Source: Rhodovulum strictum
GTDB lineage: Bacteria > Pseudomonadota > Alphaproteobacteria > Rhodobacterales > Rhodobacteraceae
NCBI RefSeq assembly: GCF_009649175.1
Contig: NZ_WJPO01000018.1
Span: 1 to 64,000 of the forward strand
Length of the DNA stretch: 64,000 bases
Direction of reading: 5' to 3'
Below are positions 39,809-48,408 of the stretch, piece by piece. The translations under genes were made by a program, and so were the position numbers. Under the pieces are notes generated by a model. That model made no database searches and had not been told where the DNA came from. It saw only the letters and a program-made list of their open reading frames with translations. How positions within the stretch are numbered: position 1 is the stretch's first letter; every line of letters starts with the position of its first letter.

Positions 39809-40792
39809 GGCTTTCAGCCGGTCCCGGCCATGCGGCGCCATCCAGTCGATCTGCGGGCCGACAGGCACAATCCGGTGCGGATTGATGGTGTCATGGCTGA
39901 AATGGTAATGCCGCACGATATGGACGAAATCGGTGGTCGCGGCGACGCCGGGCCATTGGTACAGTTCGCGCGTATAGGCCCAGAGGTTCGGGAAATCGGC
40001 CAGCCGGTTGCGGTTGCACTTGAAATGCCCGTGATAGACCGGATCGAAACGCACCAGCGTCGTGAACAGCCGCCAATCGGCCTCGGTGATCCGTTCGCCG
40101 GTCAGGTAGCGCCTTGTGGCTAGGCGCCCCTCCAGCCAGTCGAGGCTGTCGAACAGCGCCGCAACGGCCTCGTCATAGGCGGATTGGCTGGTCGCGAACC
40201 CGGCCTTGTAGACCCCATTGTTGACGCTGTCATAGATACGCGCATTCAGCGTCTCGATCTCGGCGCGCAGGGGCGCGGGCCAGTAATCGTCGCGATTGCC
40301 GGTGATGCCGTCGAAGGCCGCGTTGAACATGCGGATGATCTCGGCCGATTCGTTCGAGACGATGGTGCCGCGCGCCTTGTCCCACAGGACGGGCACCGTG
40401 ACCCGGCCCGACACGTCGGGTTTCGCGCGTGTGTAGATGTCGCGCAGAAATGGCAGGCCGTGCAGCCCATCGCCCGTCGCTCCGGGGAAATCGGTGGCGA
40501 AGGTCCAGCCATCGTCCAGCATGTCGGGATGCACCACCGAGACCGAGATATGGTCCGTCAGCCCCTTGAGCGCACGGAAGATCAGCGTCCGATGCGCCCA
40601 AGGACAGGCGAGCGAGACGTAGAGGTGATAGCGCCCGCTTTCGGCCGGAAACCCGCCCTCGCCCGTCGGCCCGGGGGTGCCGTCCGGCGTGATCCAGTTG
40701 CGGAACCCGGCGGTCGAGCGCACGAAACGCCCCCCGCTTTTCGCGGTGTCATACCAGCCCGGATGCCATTTTCCGTCGATCAGTTGGCCCAT
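39803..40792 (-). CDS. Glutathionyl-hydroquinone reductase
   Basis: This 329-residue Xi-class GST-like enzyme has the catalytic Cys in SLACPWAHRTLI and the family segments VVHPDMLDDGWTF and PVLWDK. Its C-terminal helical domain contains FDPVYHGHFKCN. It reduces glutathionyl-hydroquinones with GSH. ATG 40792 fits the short GQLIDGKW start. Confidence 0.88.
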   Translation of the reverse strand: MGQLIDGKWHPGWYDTAKSGGRFVRSTAGFRNWITPDGTPGPTGEGGFPAESGRYHLYVSLACPWAHRTLIFRALKGLTDHISVSVVHPDMLDDGWTFATDFPGATGDGLHGLPFLRDIYTRAKPDVSGRVTVPVLWDKARGTIVSNESAEIIRMFNAAFDGITGNRDDYWPAPLRAEIETLNARIYDSVNNGVYKAGFATSQSAYDEAVAALFDSLDWLEGRLATRRYLTGERITEADWRLFTTLVRFDPVYHGHFKCNRNRLADFPNLWAYTRELYQWPGVAATTDFVHIVRHYHFSHDTINPHRIVPVGPQIDWMAPHGRDRLKAA

Positions 40793-40878
40793 CTCACCCT
40801 CCTTTTCAGGGCTCAAGATAGGGGCAGGGCGGCGCGCTGCCTCCCCGCTGGGCGCGCAACACCCCTGCGCAGGCGCAC

Positions 40879-41418
40879 CTAGGGCAGGATGTCGACCGGC
40901 GTGCCGACCGGGACGACGCGCCAAAGCTCGTCCATTTCGGCATTGCTCAGCGCGATGCAGCCTGCCGTCCAGTCATGGCCAAGGCGGCGGTCCCGGGGAA
41001 TGCCGGGCGGCTGGCCGTGGATGAAGATGTCGCCGCCCGGGTTCACGCCCGCCCGCGCGGCATTGGCGCGGTCTTCGGGGCGGGGATAGTTCAGGCCCAG
41101 CGACAGGTGATAGCTGCTTTGCGGATTGCGCCGGTCGATATGAAACCGCCCCTCGGGCGTGCGGCCATCGCCTTGGGCCTGCTTGTGGCCCTCGGGCGCA
41201 AAGCCCAGGGCGATCGCGTAGCTGCGCACCGGCTGGTCGCCGACAAACAGCGTCATGCGGCGATCCGATTTCACCACTTCGATCCGGTCTATGGGGCCGG
41301 TCAGCGGCGGCGGAGGCGCTGGCATGCGCGGCGCGATCAGGCCCAGCGCGGCAACGACCGCGCCCGCCGCCAGAAGCGCCAGCGCCAGATGGCTGAACAG
41401 CCCCGCAAGCCGTTTCAT
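40879..41418 (-). CDS. L,D-transpeptidase (YkuD domain)
   Basis: The 179-residue protein has an N-terminal signal anchor (LALALLAAGAVVAALGLI) and a YkuD domain with the catalytic His in IFIHGQP and Cys in HDWTAGCIALSN. It should cross-link peptidoglycan or attach proteins in the periplasm. Its ATG overlaps the stop of the upstream aminotransferase gene (ATGA). Confidence 0.85.
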   Translation of the reverse strand: MKRLAGLFSHLALALLAAGAVVAALGLIAPRMPAPPPPLTGPIDRIEVVKSDRRMTLFVGDQPVRSYAIALGFAPEGHKQAQGDGRTPEGRFHIDRRNPQSSYHLSLGLNYPRPEDRANAARAGVNPGGDIFIHGQPPGIPRDRRLGHDWTAGCIALSNAEMDELWRVVPVGTPVDILP

Positions 41419-42584
41419 TGCAGATCGGCAAAGGCCGCTTGCAGCCGCTCGAGCGCCTGCGCCACGCGGGCGCGGGGCGTGGCGATGTTGAACCGCAGGA
41501 AACTGTCGCCCCCCGTTCCGAAGGTCGGCCCGTGGTTCGCGGCGATCTTCGCGCCCTTCTCGACCCGGGCGGTGAACTCGGCCGGCGCCATGCCGGTGTC
41601 CGCGAAATCGACCCAGGCCAGATAGGTCGCCTCCAACGGCATCGACCGAAGCCCCGGAATGGCATTGACGCCCGCATCGAACAATTGCCGGTTGTCGTCG
41701 AGATAGACCATCAGCGCGTCGATCCACTCCGCGCCCTCGGGCGAATAGGCGGCGGTTGCCATCTCGATCCCGAAGGAATTGGCCGAAATCCCCAGCGCCG
41801 CCATGCGCCCGGCAAAGCGGGCGCGCAACCCCTTGTCGGGGATGATGACATTGCCGCTATGGGCGCCCGCGATGTTGAAGCTCTTGGTCGTGGCGGTCAG
41901 CATCACCAGCCGCTCGCGGATCGTCGGATCGACCAGATCCATGACGATGTGCCGCTGGCCGGGATAGACAAGATCGTGATGGATCTCGTCCGAGACCAGA
42001 ATCAGGTCATGGCGTCTGGCGAAATCGGCCACGCCCTGCAATTCCGCGTGGCTCCAGACCCGCCCGCCGGGATTGTGCGGCGAACAGAGGATGACCATGC
42101 GCGCCCCCTCGGCCAGCGCGTCACAGGCAGCGAAATCCATCTCGTAGCGGCCATCGCGCAGCACCAGCGGACATTCCACCACCCGCCGCCCGGCCGCCCG
42201 GATCACCCGGGCAAAGGCGTGATAGACCGGCGTGAACAGCACCACGCCATCGCCCGGCGCGGTAAAGGCATCGACGCACAGCGCCGTGCCGTTCACCAGA
42301 CCATGGGTGGTCAGGATCCAGTCCGGTTCCACCTGCCAGCCATGGCGGGTGTGCATCCACCAGCCGATGGCGGCACGATAGGCGCCCTCGTCGCCGAAAT
42401 AGCCATAGACCCCGTGATCGACCATGCGTTGCACGGCGGCGCCAACACAGGCGGGCGGGCGGAAATCCATGTCGGCCACCCACATCGAAATGCCGTCGGC
42501 GGCGGGCACGCCATAGATCGGCTCCATCATGTCCCATTTCATCGAATGGGTGCCGCGGCGGTCGATGATCTCGTCGAAATCCAT
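41415..42584 (-). CDS. MalY/PatB family aminotransferase / C-S lyase
   Basis: The 389-residue fold-type I PLP enzyme has RRGTHSMKWD at the start, CSPHNPGGRVW, SDEIHHDLVYPG and the PLP Lys in TATTKSFNIAG. Members act as cystathionine beta-lyases or aminotransferases. ATG 42584 follows GGAGG. Confidence 0.85.
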   Translation of the reverse strand: MDFDEIIDRRGTHSMKWDMMEPIYGVPAADGISMWVADMDFRPPACVGAAVQRMVDHGVYGYFGDEGAYRAAIGWWMHTRHGWQVEPDWILTTHGLVNGTALCVDAFTAPGDGVVLFTPVYHAFARVIRAAGRRVVECPLVLRDGRYEMDFAACDALAEGARMVILCSPHNPGGRVWSHAELQGVADFARRHDLILVSDEIHHDLVYPGQRHIVMDLVDPTIRERLVMLTATTKSFNIAGAHSGNVIIPDKGLRARFAGRMAALGISANSFGIEMATAAYSPEGAEWIDALMVYLDDNRQLFDAGVNAIPGLRSMPLEATYLAWVDFADTGMAPAEFTARVEKGAKIAANHGPTFGTGGDSFLRFNIATPRARVAQALERLQAAFADLQ

Positions 42585-42686
42585 GGGGGCCTCCTGCTCG
42601 TGCCGCGCCAAGCTAGCGGCTGGCCTCGCAGGCGCAAGCGTTCGTCGCATTGCAAGGCGGCCTCGATTCGCCTAAATCCATCCGCC

Positions 42687-43208
42687 ATGAGCATCCGACC
42701 GATCCTGATCCATCCCGATCCGCGCCTGAAGACGGTGGCCGACCCCGTGTCGGACATCACGGGCGAATTGCAGCGCCTGGCCGAGGACATGCTGGCCACC
42801 ATGTATGACGCGCCGGGCATCGGCCTAGCCGCGCCGCAGGTGGGGGTTCTGACCCGCCTGATCGTGATGGATTGCGCCAAGGACGTGGGCACGCGGCCCC
42901 GGCCCTTTGCCATGTTCAACCCCGAAGTGGTCTGGAAATCGGACGAGCGCAACATCCACGAGGAAGGCTGCCTTTCGGTGCCCGAGACCTATGCCGAGGT
43001 GACGCGCCCCTCCGAGGTCGTGGTGCGCTGGACCGATCCTGCGGGCGACCAGAAGGAAGAGAAATTCTCGGGCCTCTGGGCGACCTGCGTCCAGCACGAG
43101 ATCGACCATCTGGATGGCATTCTGTTCATCGACTATCTCAAGCCGCTGAAACGCCAGCTCATCACGCGCAAGATGCAGAAGATCAAGCGCGATCGGGCCC
43201 GGGCGTGA
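42687..43208 (+). CDS. def: Peptide deformylase 1
   Basis: The 173-residue deformylase has all three motifs: GIGLAAPQ, EGCLS (metal Cys95) and QHEIDH (metal His137 and His141, catalytic Glu138). It removes the formyl group from nascent proteins. It heads a four-gene coupled cluster with two more deformylase paralogues and fmt. Confidence 0.93.
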   Translation: MSIRPILIHPDPRLKTVADPVSDITGELQRLAEDMLATMYDAPGIGLAAPQVGVLTRLIVMDCAKDVGTRPRPFAMFNPEVVWKSDERNIHEEGCLSVPETYAEVTRPSEVVVRWTDPAGDQKEEKFSGLWATCVQHEIDHLDGILFIDYLKPLKRQLITRKMQKIKRDRARA

Positions 43209-43699
43209 GCATCCTGCCGATCGTCACCTGGCCCGATCCGCGCCTGACCGCGCCCTGCGCCCCGGTGGGCGAGATCACCGACGAAATCCGCGTGCTGGTC
43301 GCGGACATGCTGGAGACGATGTATGACGCGCCCGGCCGGGGGCTGGCCGCGCCGCAGGTGGGCGTGTCCCGGCGGATCTTCGTGATGGATGTGAACGGCC
43401 GGGCGGGGCCGCGCGCGCCACGCATCTTCCTCGACCCGGTGATCGAGGCGTGGTCAGAGGACACCGCCACCGGCCCCGAGGGTTGCCTGTCGATCCCCGG
43501 CATCGTGGTCGAGATCGAACGGCCGGTCGAGATCGCCCTGCGCTGGCGCGACATCGACGACACCGAGCAACGCGAGACGCTGGTGGGCTTTCCGGCGATC
43601 TGCGCCCAGCACGAGATCGACCATCTGGACGGCATCGTGACCTTCGACCGCGTCAGCCCCGAAGCACGCGCCGAACTGGAACGGACATATCGCGCATGA
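43205..43699 (+). CDS. def: Peptide deformylase 2
   Basis: The 164-residue paralogue retains GRGLAAPQ, EGCLS (Cys94) and QHEIDH (His136, Glu137, His140), so it should be active. The GTG start overlaps the previous stop (GTGA). Confidence 0.88.
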   Translation: MSILPIVTWPDPRLTAPCAPVGEITDEIRVLVADMLETMYDAPGRGLAAPQVGVSRRIFVMDVNGRAGPRAPRIFLDPVIEAWSEDTATGPEGCLSIPGIVVEIERPVEIALRWRDIDDTEQRETLVGFPAICAQHEIDHLDGIVTFDRVSPEARAELERTYRA

Positions 43700-44199
43700 T
43701 CCGGCCGATCCTGCAATGGCCCGATCCGCGCCTGAAGACCGCCGCCGCCCCGGTCGAGACCGTCACCGACGAGATCCGCGCTCATTGGGCCGACATGATC
43801 GACACGATGGAGGCGATGCCGGGGCAGGGTGTGGGCCTTGCCGCACCGCAGATCGGGGTCATGCTGCGGCTGGCGGTCGTGGATTGCTCGGACAGCCGCG
43901 GTCAGGTCGTGCGCATGGCCAATCCCCGGATCGTCGCCGCCTCGGCCGCGCTGAACGCCCATGACGAGGCCAGCCCTTGCCTGCCCGGCGTTTGGGCCGA
44001 GATCACGCGCCCCGCGCAGGTGACGGTGCGCTTCCTGAACCAGGATGGCGTCGTCGAGGACCGCGAGTTTGCCGAGCTCTGGGCGACCTCGGTACAGCAC
44101 CAGATCGACCATCTGGAGGGCCGGATGTATTTCGACAACCTGTCGCGGCTGAAACGCGACCGGCTTTTGAAAAAGGCCGCCAAGCTGGGGCGGGGCTGA
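43696..44199 (+). CDS. Peptide deformylase-like protein lacking the catalytic Glu
   Basis: The 167-residue third paralogue keeps GVGLAAPQ and the metal ligands Cys95, His135 and His139, but HExxH has become HQxxH (Gln136) and EGCLS has become SPCLP. In deformylases Glu is the general base, so deformylation should be severely reduced. ATGA start/stop overlap with deformylase 2 and TGATG junction with fmt show it is kept in a coupled operon, which argues against simple decay. Confidence 0.85.
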   Translation: MIRPILQWPDPRLKTAAAPVETVTDEIRAHWADMIDTMEAMPGQGVGLAAPQIGVMLRLAVVDCSDSRGQVVRMANPRIVAASAALNAHDEASPCLPGVWAEITRPAQVTVRFLNQDGVVEDREFAELWATSVQHQIDHLEGRMYFDNLSRLKRDRLLKKAAKLGRG

Positions 44200-45098
44200 T
44201 GCGCGTCGTCTTCATGGGCACGCCCGATTTCTCGGTGCCGGTGCTCGATGCACTGGTCGATGCGGGCCACCAGATTGCCGCGGTCTATTGCCAGCCCCCC
44301 CGCCCCGCCGGTCGCGGCAAGAAGGACCGCCCCTCGCCCGTCCAGGCCCGCGCCGAGGCGCTGGGCCTGCCGGTTCGTCACCCGGTATCGCTGCGCAGCG
44401 CCGAGGCGCAGGCCGAGTTCGCCGCTTTGGGCGCCGATGTGGCGGTCGTGGTCGCCTATGGGCTGATCCTGCCGCAGCCGGTGCTGGACGCGCCGCGGCT
44501 GGGCTGTCTGAACATCCACGCCTCGCTGTTGCCGCGCTGGCGCGGCGCGGCGCCGATCCACCGGGCGATCATGGCGGGCGACGCGGAAACCGGCATCTGC
44601 ATCATGCGGATGGAGGCGGGGCTGGATACCGGCCCCGTGCTCTTGCGCGAGGCAACGCCGATCGGGGCCGAGGAAACCACCGGCGAGTTGCACGACCGGC
44701 TGTCCGCCATGGGCGCGCGGCTGATCGTGCAGGCGCTGGACCGGCTGGACGATCAGCCGCCCGCGCCGCAGCCCGAGGCGGGCGTGATCTATGCCGACAA
44801 GATCGACAAGGCCGAGGCGCGCGTGGACTGGACCCGCCCCGCTACCGGGATCGTGCGTCAGATCAACGGCTTGTCCCCCTTCCCCGGCGCCTGGTGCATG
44901 GTCGGGGGCGAACGACTGAAGCTGTTGCGCGCGCGGCTGGCCGATGGCACGGGCACGCCCGGTCAGGTGCTGGGCGGGCTGACCATCGCCTGCGGATCGG
45001 GCGCAATCGAGGTTCTGGAAGCCCAGCGCGAGGGCAAGCGGCCGATGCAGGCCGCCGAGATCCTGCGCGGCCTTGCCCTGCCCGAGCGGCTGGACTGA
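44199..45098 (+). CDS. fmt: Methionyl-tRNA formyltransferase
   Basis: The 299-residue enzyme starts [18 protein letters not shown] and has [20 protein letters not shown] with the catalytic Asn-His and the Asp in GLDTGPVL. It formylates initiator Met-tRNA, the counterpart of deformylase. Its ATG overlaps the third def-like stop by one base. Confidence 0.95.
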   Translation: MRVVFMGTPDFSVPVLDALVDAGHQIAAVYCQPPRPAGRGKKDRPSPVQARAEALGLPVRHPVSLRSAEAQAEFAALGADVAVVVAYGLILPQPVLDAPRLGCLNIHASLLPRWRGAAPIHRAIMAGDAETGICIMRMEAGLDTGPVLLREATPIGAEETTGELHDRLSAMGARLIVQALDRLDDQPPAPQPEAGVIYADKIDKAEARVDWTRPATGIVRQINGLSPFPGAWCMVGGERLKLLRARLADGTGTPGQVLGGLTIACGSGAIEVLEAQREGKRPMQAAEILRGLALPERLD

Positions 45099-45110
45099 TC
45101 CGCCGCAGCC

Positions 45111-45866
45111 TCAGGCCGGCAGAGTCGCCAGAAGCCGCTCCATCGCGCCGATGCGGGCGGCCGGCGCCGGATGGGTCGCCAGAAACTCGGGCGAGCGCGC
45201 GCCACCGGCCAGTTCCATCTGCTGCCAGAGCGTGATCGCCTGCCGCCCCTCGTACCCCGCGCCGACCATCGCCCGGACGCCGAATTCGTCGGCCTCAAGC
45301 TCCTGGTTGCGCGAATAGGGCAACAGCAGCCCGACCTGCGCCCCCAGCCCCAGCGCGGCGGTGATGACATCGGCATTGCCCACATTGCTTGCGCCCAGCA
45401 TCCCGCCGATGAGCCGCAGCCCGGTTTCGGTCGCGACCTCGGCGCTGATGCGCTCCTGCGGGTGGTTGGCCAGAAGATGCCCGATCTCGTGACCGATCAC
45501 GGCGGCAAGCTGGTCGGGCGTGCGGGCGACGCGGAACATGCCTTCGTAGACGCCGATCTTGCGTCCCGGCAGGGCAAAGGCGTTGATCTCGGGCGAGGCG
45601 AAGACCTGCACCTCCCACGCGCCGGTCGGCTCGCCCAGATGGGTCAGCAGCCGCCGTGAAACCTGCGTGGCCGAGGACTGGAACCCGGCATCGCGCGACA
45701 GCGGTTGTTGCGCGCGCAGTTCCGACCAGGCGCGCAGCCCCATGGATTCCACCTCGGACGAGGACACCATCGCAGGCGGCGCCCCGACGCAGCCCGAGAG
45801 CGACAGCACCGATCCGGCGGCGGTGGAGGCAAGAAAGTGGCGGCGGGTCAGACAGCAACAGGCCAA
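45111..45866 (-). CDS. M48 family metalloprotease, Tat-type lipoprotein
   Basis: The 251-residue protein begins MACCCLTRRHFLASTAAG with a twin-arginine-like motif and lipobox LSGC. The protease domain has the HEIGH zinc motif and the third ligand in ELEADEFG. It should degrade misfolded envelope proteins. It converges with fmt. Confidence 0.82.
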   Translation of the reverse strand: MACCCLTRRHFLASTAAGSVLSLSGCVGAPPAMVSSSEVESMGLRAWSELRAQQPLSRDAGFQSSATQVSRRLLTHLGEPTGAWEVQVFASPEINAFALPGRKIGVYEGMFRVARTPDQLAAVIGHEIGHLLANHPQERISAEVATETGLRLIGGMLGASNVGNADVITAALGLGAQVGLLLPYSRNQELEADEFGVRAMVGAGYEGRQAITLWQQMELAGGARSPEFLATHPAPAARIGAMERLLATLPA

Positions 45867-46014
45867 GGCGATGTCCTCACAGGATGCGTGGGCCGGGCGG
45901 GTGCAGCCTGCGGCCCGCCCGGCATGCGCCCTAGATAGGCACCGCCCCCCCGGATCGTCCAGTGGGGATCGGGCGTGCGGGGCAGCCTTTTGCCGATCCT
46001 GCCCGGGCCTTTCA

Positions 46015-46653
46015 TCAGGCGCCGGGCTGCCCCGATTGCGTGATCCGGCCGTCGGCCATCACGGCCAGACAGTCGGCCTCGGTCCTCGCCTCGTCCCGGT
46101 CATGGGTAACGACCAGCATGGTCAGGCCGGTGCGGTCGCGGATGTCCCGCAAGAGCTGCCACAAGGCGCGGCGCGGTTCGGCATCGAGCGCCGCAAAGGG
46201 TTCGTCGCAAAGCAGCAAATCCGGCTCGACCGCCAGCGCACGGGCCAGCGCCACCCGCTGACGCATGCCGCCCGAAAGCTGGCGGGGGTATTTCCCGGCA
46301 TCGCCGGGGCCCAGCCCGACCGCATCCAGCATCGCCACGGCACGCGCGCGCCGCTCTGCCGCGCCAAGGTCCAGCCCCCGCAGCGCGAAGCCGACATTGC
46401 CCAGCGCCGTCTTCCACGGCAACAGCGCCGGATCCTGAAACACGATCCCCAGTCGCGTGCAGCGCCGCGCGACCCGACCCGCATCGGGGGTCAGAAGCCC
46501 GGCGGCCAGCGCGATCAGCGTGCTCTTGCCGCAGCCCGATGGCCCCATCAGCGCGGTGATCGTGCCCGCGGGCAATATCAGGTCAAGCCCGCGCAGCACC
46601 GGCCTGCCGTCATGGGCGAAATCGACGCCGTCAAGGCGCAGCGGTTCGCTCAT
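46015..46653 (-). CDS. ABC transporter ATP-binding protein
   Basis: The 212-residue ATPase has Walker A GPSGCGKST, signature LSGGMRQRVALARAL, Walker B DLLLCDEPFAALD and the H-loop VVTHD. It belongs to the NitT/TauT-type family by its cluster. Its ATG overlaps the permease stop (ATGA), and it is the last gene of the hydrogenase operon. Confidence 0.88.
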   Translation of the reverse strand: MSEPLRLDGVDFAHDGRPVLRGLDLILPAGTITALMGPSGCGKSTLIALAAGLLTPDAGRVARRCTRLGIVFQDPALLPWKTALGNVGFALRGLDLGAAERRARAVAMLDAVGLGPGDAGKYPRQLSGGMRQRVALARALAVEPDLLLCDEPFAALDAEPRRALWQLLRDIRDRTGLTMLVVTHDRDEARTEADCLAVMADGRITQSGQPGA

Positions 46654-47423
46654 GCCCCGACGCCCCGCCCGTCATCGCGCCAATGGGCCATCCGGCGCTG
46701 AAGCGGTTGCAGCAGCGCCAGATCGACCGCGACCAGCACCGCCACCACGACCAGCACCCAGGCCATAATCGCGACCGTATCGACATGCGCGCGCGCGGTG
46801 GCCAGCCCGTCGCCGATACCGCCCGCACCGGCCAGCAACTCGGCCATGACCGAAACCTTCCAAGACATCGCCAGCGTCGTGGCCAGCGCGGGAAACACAT
46901 GGCCCAGCATATGCGGCAGGTGCATGTGGGCAAGCCGTGCGCCAAGCGGCACCCGAAACGCCCGCGCCATTCGGATCAGCCCGCCATCGAGGCTGTGAAC
47001 CCCGGCCACGGCCGCGGCAAAGACCAGCGGGCCGGTCGCCACGGCCACGGTGAACACGACCGCCCAGCGCCCACCGAACCACAGCAGCGCCAGCACCACC
47101 CAGGCAATCGCGGGGATCCCCAGCAGCACCACCGCGACCGGCTGCAATGCCCGCTGCGCCTCGGGACGCAGGCCCGCCAGTGTTCCGGCGATCATGCCCG
47201 CCGCCGCGCCCAGCACCCATCCCATCCCGGCATTCCCGGCGGTCTGGGCCAGCGCCGGGGCAACGCGGCCCTCGGCGATCATGTGCCAAAGCGTGACGCC
47301 CGTCTCGGCCAGACCGGGCAGCACCAATGGCCCCCAGATGCGATGCCCGGCCTCCCACAGGATCGCCAGCAGGGCAAGGCCCGCAAGGCTCCAGAGCCGG
47401 GAGGGGCGGGGCTTGTTCGCCAT
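46650..47423 (-). CDS. ABC transporter permease
   Basis: The 257-residue permease has about six membrane helices and an EAA-like loop (RVPLGARLAHMHLPHMLGHVFPAL). ATG 47423, 4 bp after the upstream stop, has GGGG and AGGG upstream; a start at 47450 would overlap. Paired with the adjacent ATPase and binding protein. Substrate unknown. Confidence 0.85.
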   Translation of the reverse strand: MANKPRPSRLWSLAGLALLAILWEAGHRIWGPLVLPGLAETGVTLWHMIAEGRVAPALAQTAGNAGMGWVLGAAAGMIAGTLAGLRPEAQRALQPVAVVLLGIPAIAWVVLALLWFGGRWAVVFTVAVATGPLVFAAAVAGVHSLDGGLIRMARAFRVPLGARLAHMHLPHMLGHVFPALATTLAMSWKVSVMAELLAGAGGIGDGLATARAHVDTVAIMAWVLVVVAVLVAVDLALLQPLQRRMAHWRDDGRGVGA

Positions 47424-47427
47424 TTCC

Positions 47428-48408
47428 CTAGCCCCAGTAGAAATCGGCATCGGGCAGGCGGTGCGCGACGATGCCCGGGGCCAGCGCCATGAGGTGCTGG
47501 AAATAGGTCTCGATATCCTGCTGCGCCTGCCGCGCCGTCACCACGTCAAGCCGCACGAAGGGCAGCGAGCGGGCCACGATCTCGGGCGCAAGACCCAGAT
47601 GCGGCGCGGCCAGCGCGCCCGCCGCCGCCGGGTCGGCCTGCGCCCAATCGGCGGCCTCGATACAGGCGGCATGGGCGGCGGCGACAATTTCGGGCGCGCG
47701 GTCCAGAAATTCGGCACTGACCGCCAGCCCGACCTGCGGGATCCGCGGGCCGCGCCCGGTATGCTGGCCATAGATCTCGGCGATGTCGAGCGCGCGGATC
47801 AGGGGCAAGCCTTCGCGTTCGGCGCGGATCTGCGCGGCCGTAGCGGCCGGTTCGTGCAGCAGCGCCACATCGCCCCGCCCGGACAGGAACAGCGGCACCG
47901 CCTCGCCCGGCGAACCGACATAGTCGAGCCGCAGATCGCGGTCTGGGTCCAGCCCGGCCCAGCCCAGCACCATACGAAACAACAGATCCGGCGCCTCGTT
48001 CTTGTTCGACAACAGCACCCTTCGACCCGCCAGATCCGCGATCGAGCGGATGCGGTCATCGCGCGCCATGACGTAAAGCACACCCCAGGTCACGACATTC
48101 ACCATCCGCGTGCCCGCCCCGCGATTGAAGAAATTGGCCGCGGCATAGGTGGAACTGGCAAACAGCCGGAATGCGCCCGAGGCGATGCCCGCGCGCAACT
48201 GGTCGGTGCTTTTCCAGATCTCGAACCGCGCGCCGGGGGCGGCGCTCTGGAACCGTTCGGACGCCACCGCCCCGGCAAAGACCGCCGAAGGCGTGCCCGG
48301 AATGCCCCAGAGCGTCAGGGGCTCGCCCCCCCGCGCCGGGCCCGCAAGGGGCAGTGCGGCCAGCCCGGCCAGAACGGCGCGGCGGTCAAACGACAGCGCC
48401 CGGGTCAA
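47428..48408 (-). CDS. ABC transporter substrate-binding protein, NitT/TauT-like
   Basis: The 326-residue protein has a signal sequence with an Arg-Arg pair (SFDRRAVLAGLAALPLAG) and two-lobe binding-protein segments (ASSTYAAANFFNRG, SIADLAGRRVLLSNKN, LDYVGSPGEAVPLFLSGRGDVALLHEPA). The likely start is TTG at 48408, overlapping the hydrogenase stop as TTGA, so its translation depends on the hydrogenase gene. Relatives bind nitrate, sulfonates or thiamine precursors; none can be chosen here. Confidence 0.75.
   Translation of the reverse strand: MTRALSFDRRAVLAGLAALPLAGPARGGEPLTLWGIPGTPSAVFAGAVASERFQSAAPGARFEIWKSTDQLRAGIASGAFRLFASSTYAAANFFNRGAGTRMVNVVTWGVLYVMARDDRIRSIADLAGRRVLLSNKNEAPDLLFRMVLGWAGLDPDRDLRLDYVGSPGEAVPLFLSGRGDVALLHEPAATAAQIRAEREGLPLIRALDIAEIYGQHTGRGPRIPQVGLAVSAEFLDRAPEIVAAAHAACIEAADWAQADPAAAGALAAPHLGLAPEIVARSLPFVRLDVVTARQAQQDIETYFQHLMALAPGIVAHRLPDADFYWG

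Noticed and set aside
43696-44199. Calling the third deformylase a pseudogene
   Set aside because: The frame is full length, keeps metal ligands and is translationally coupled on both sides, so a changed function is more likely than decay.
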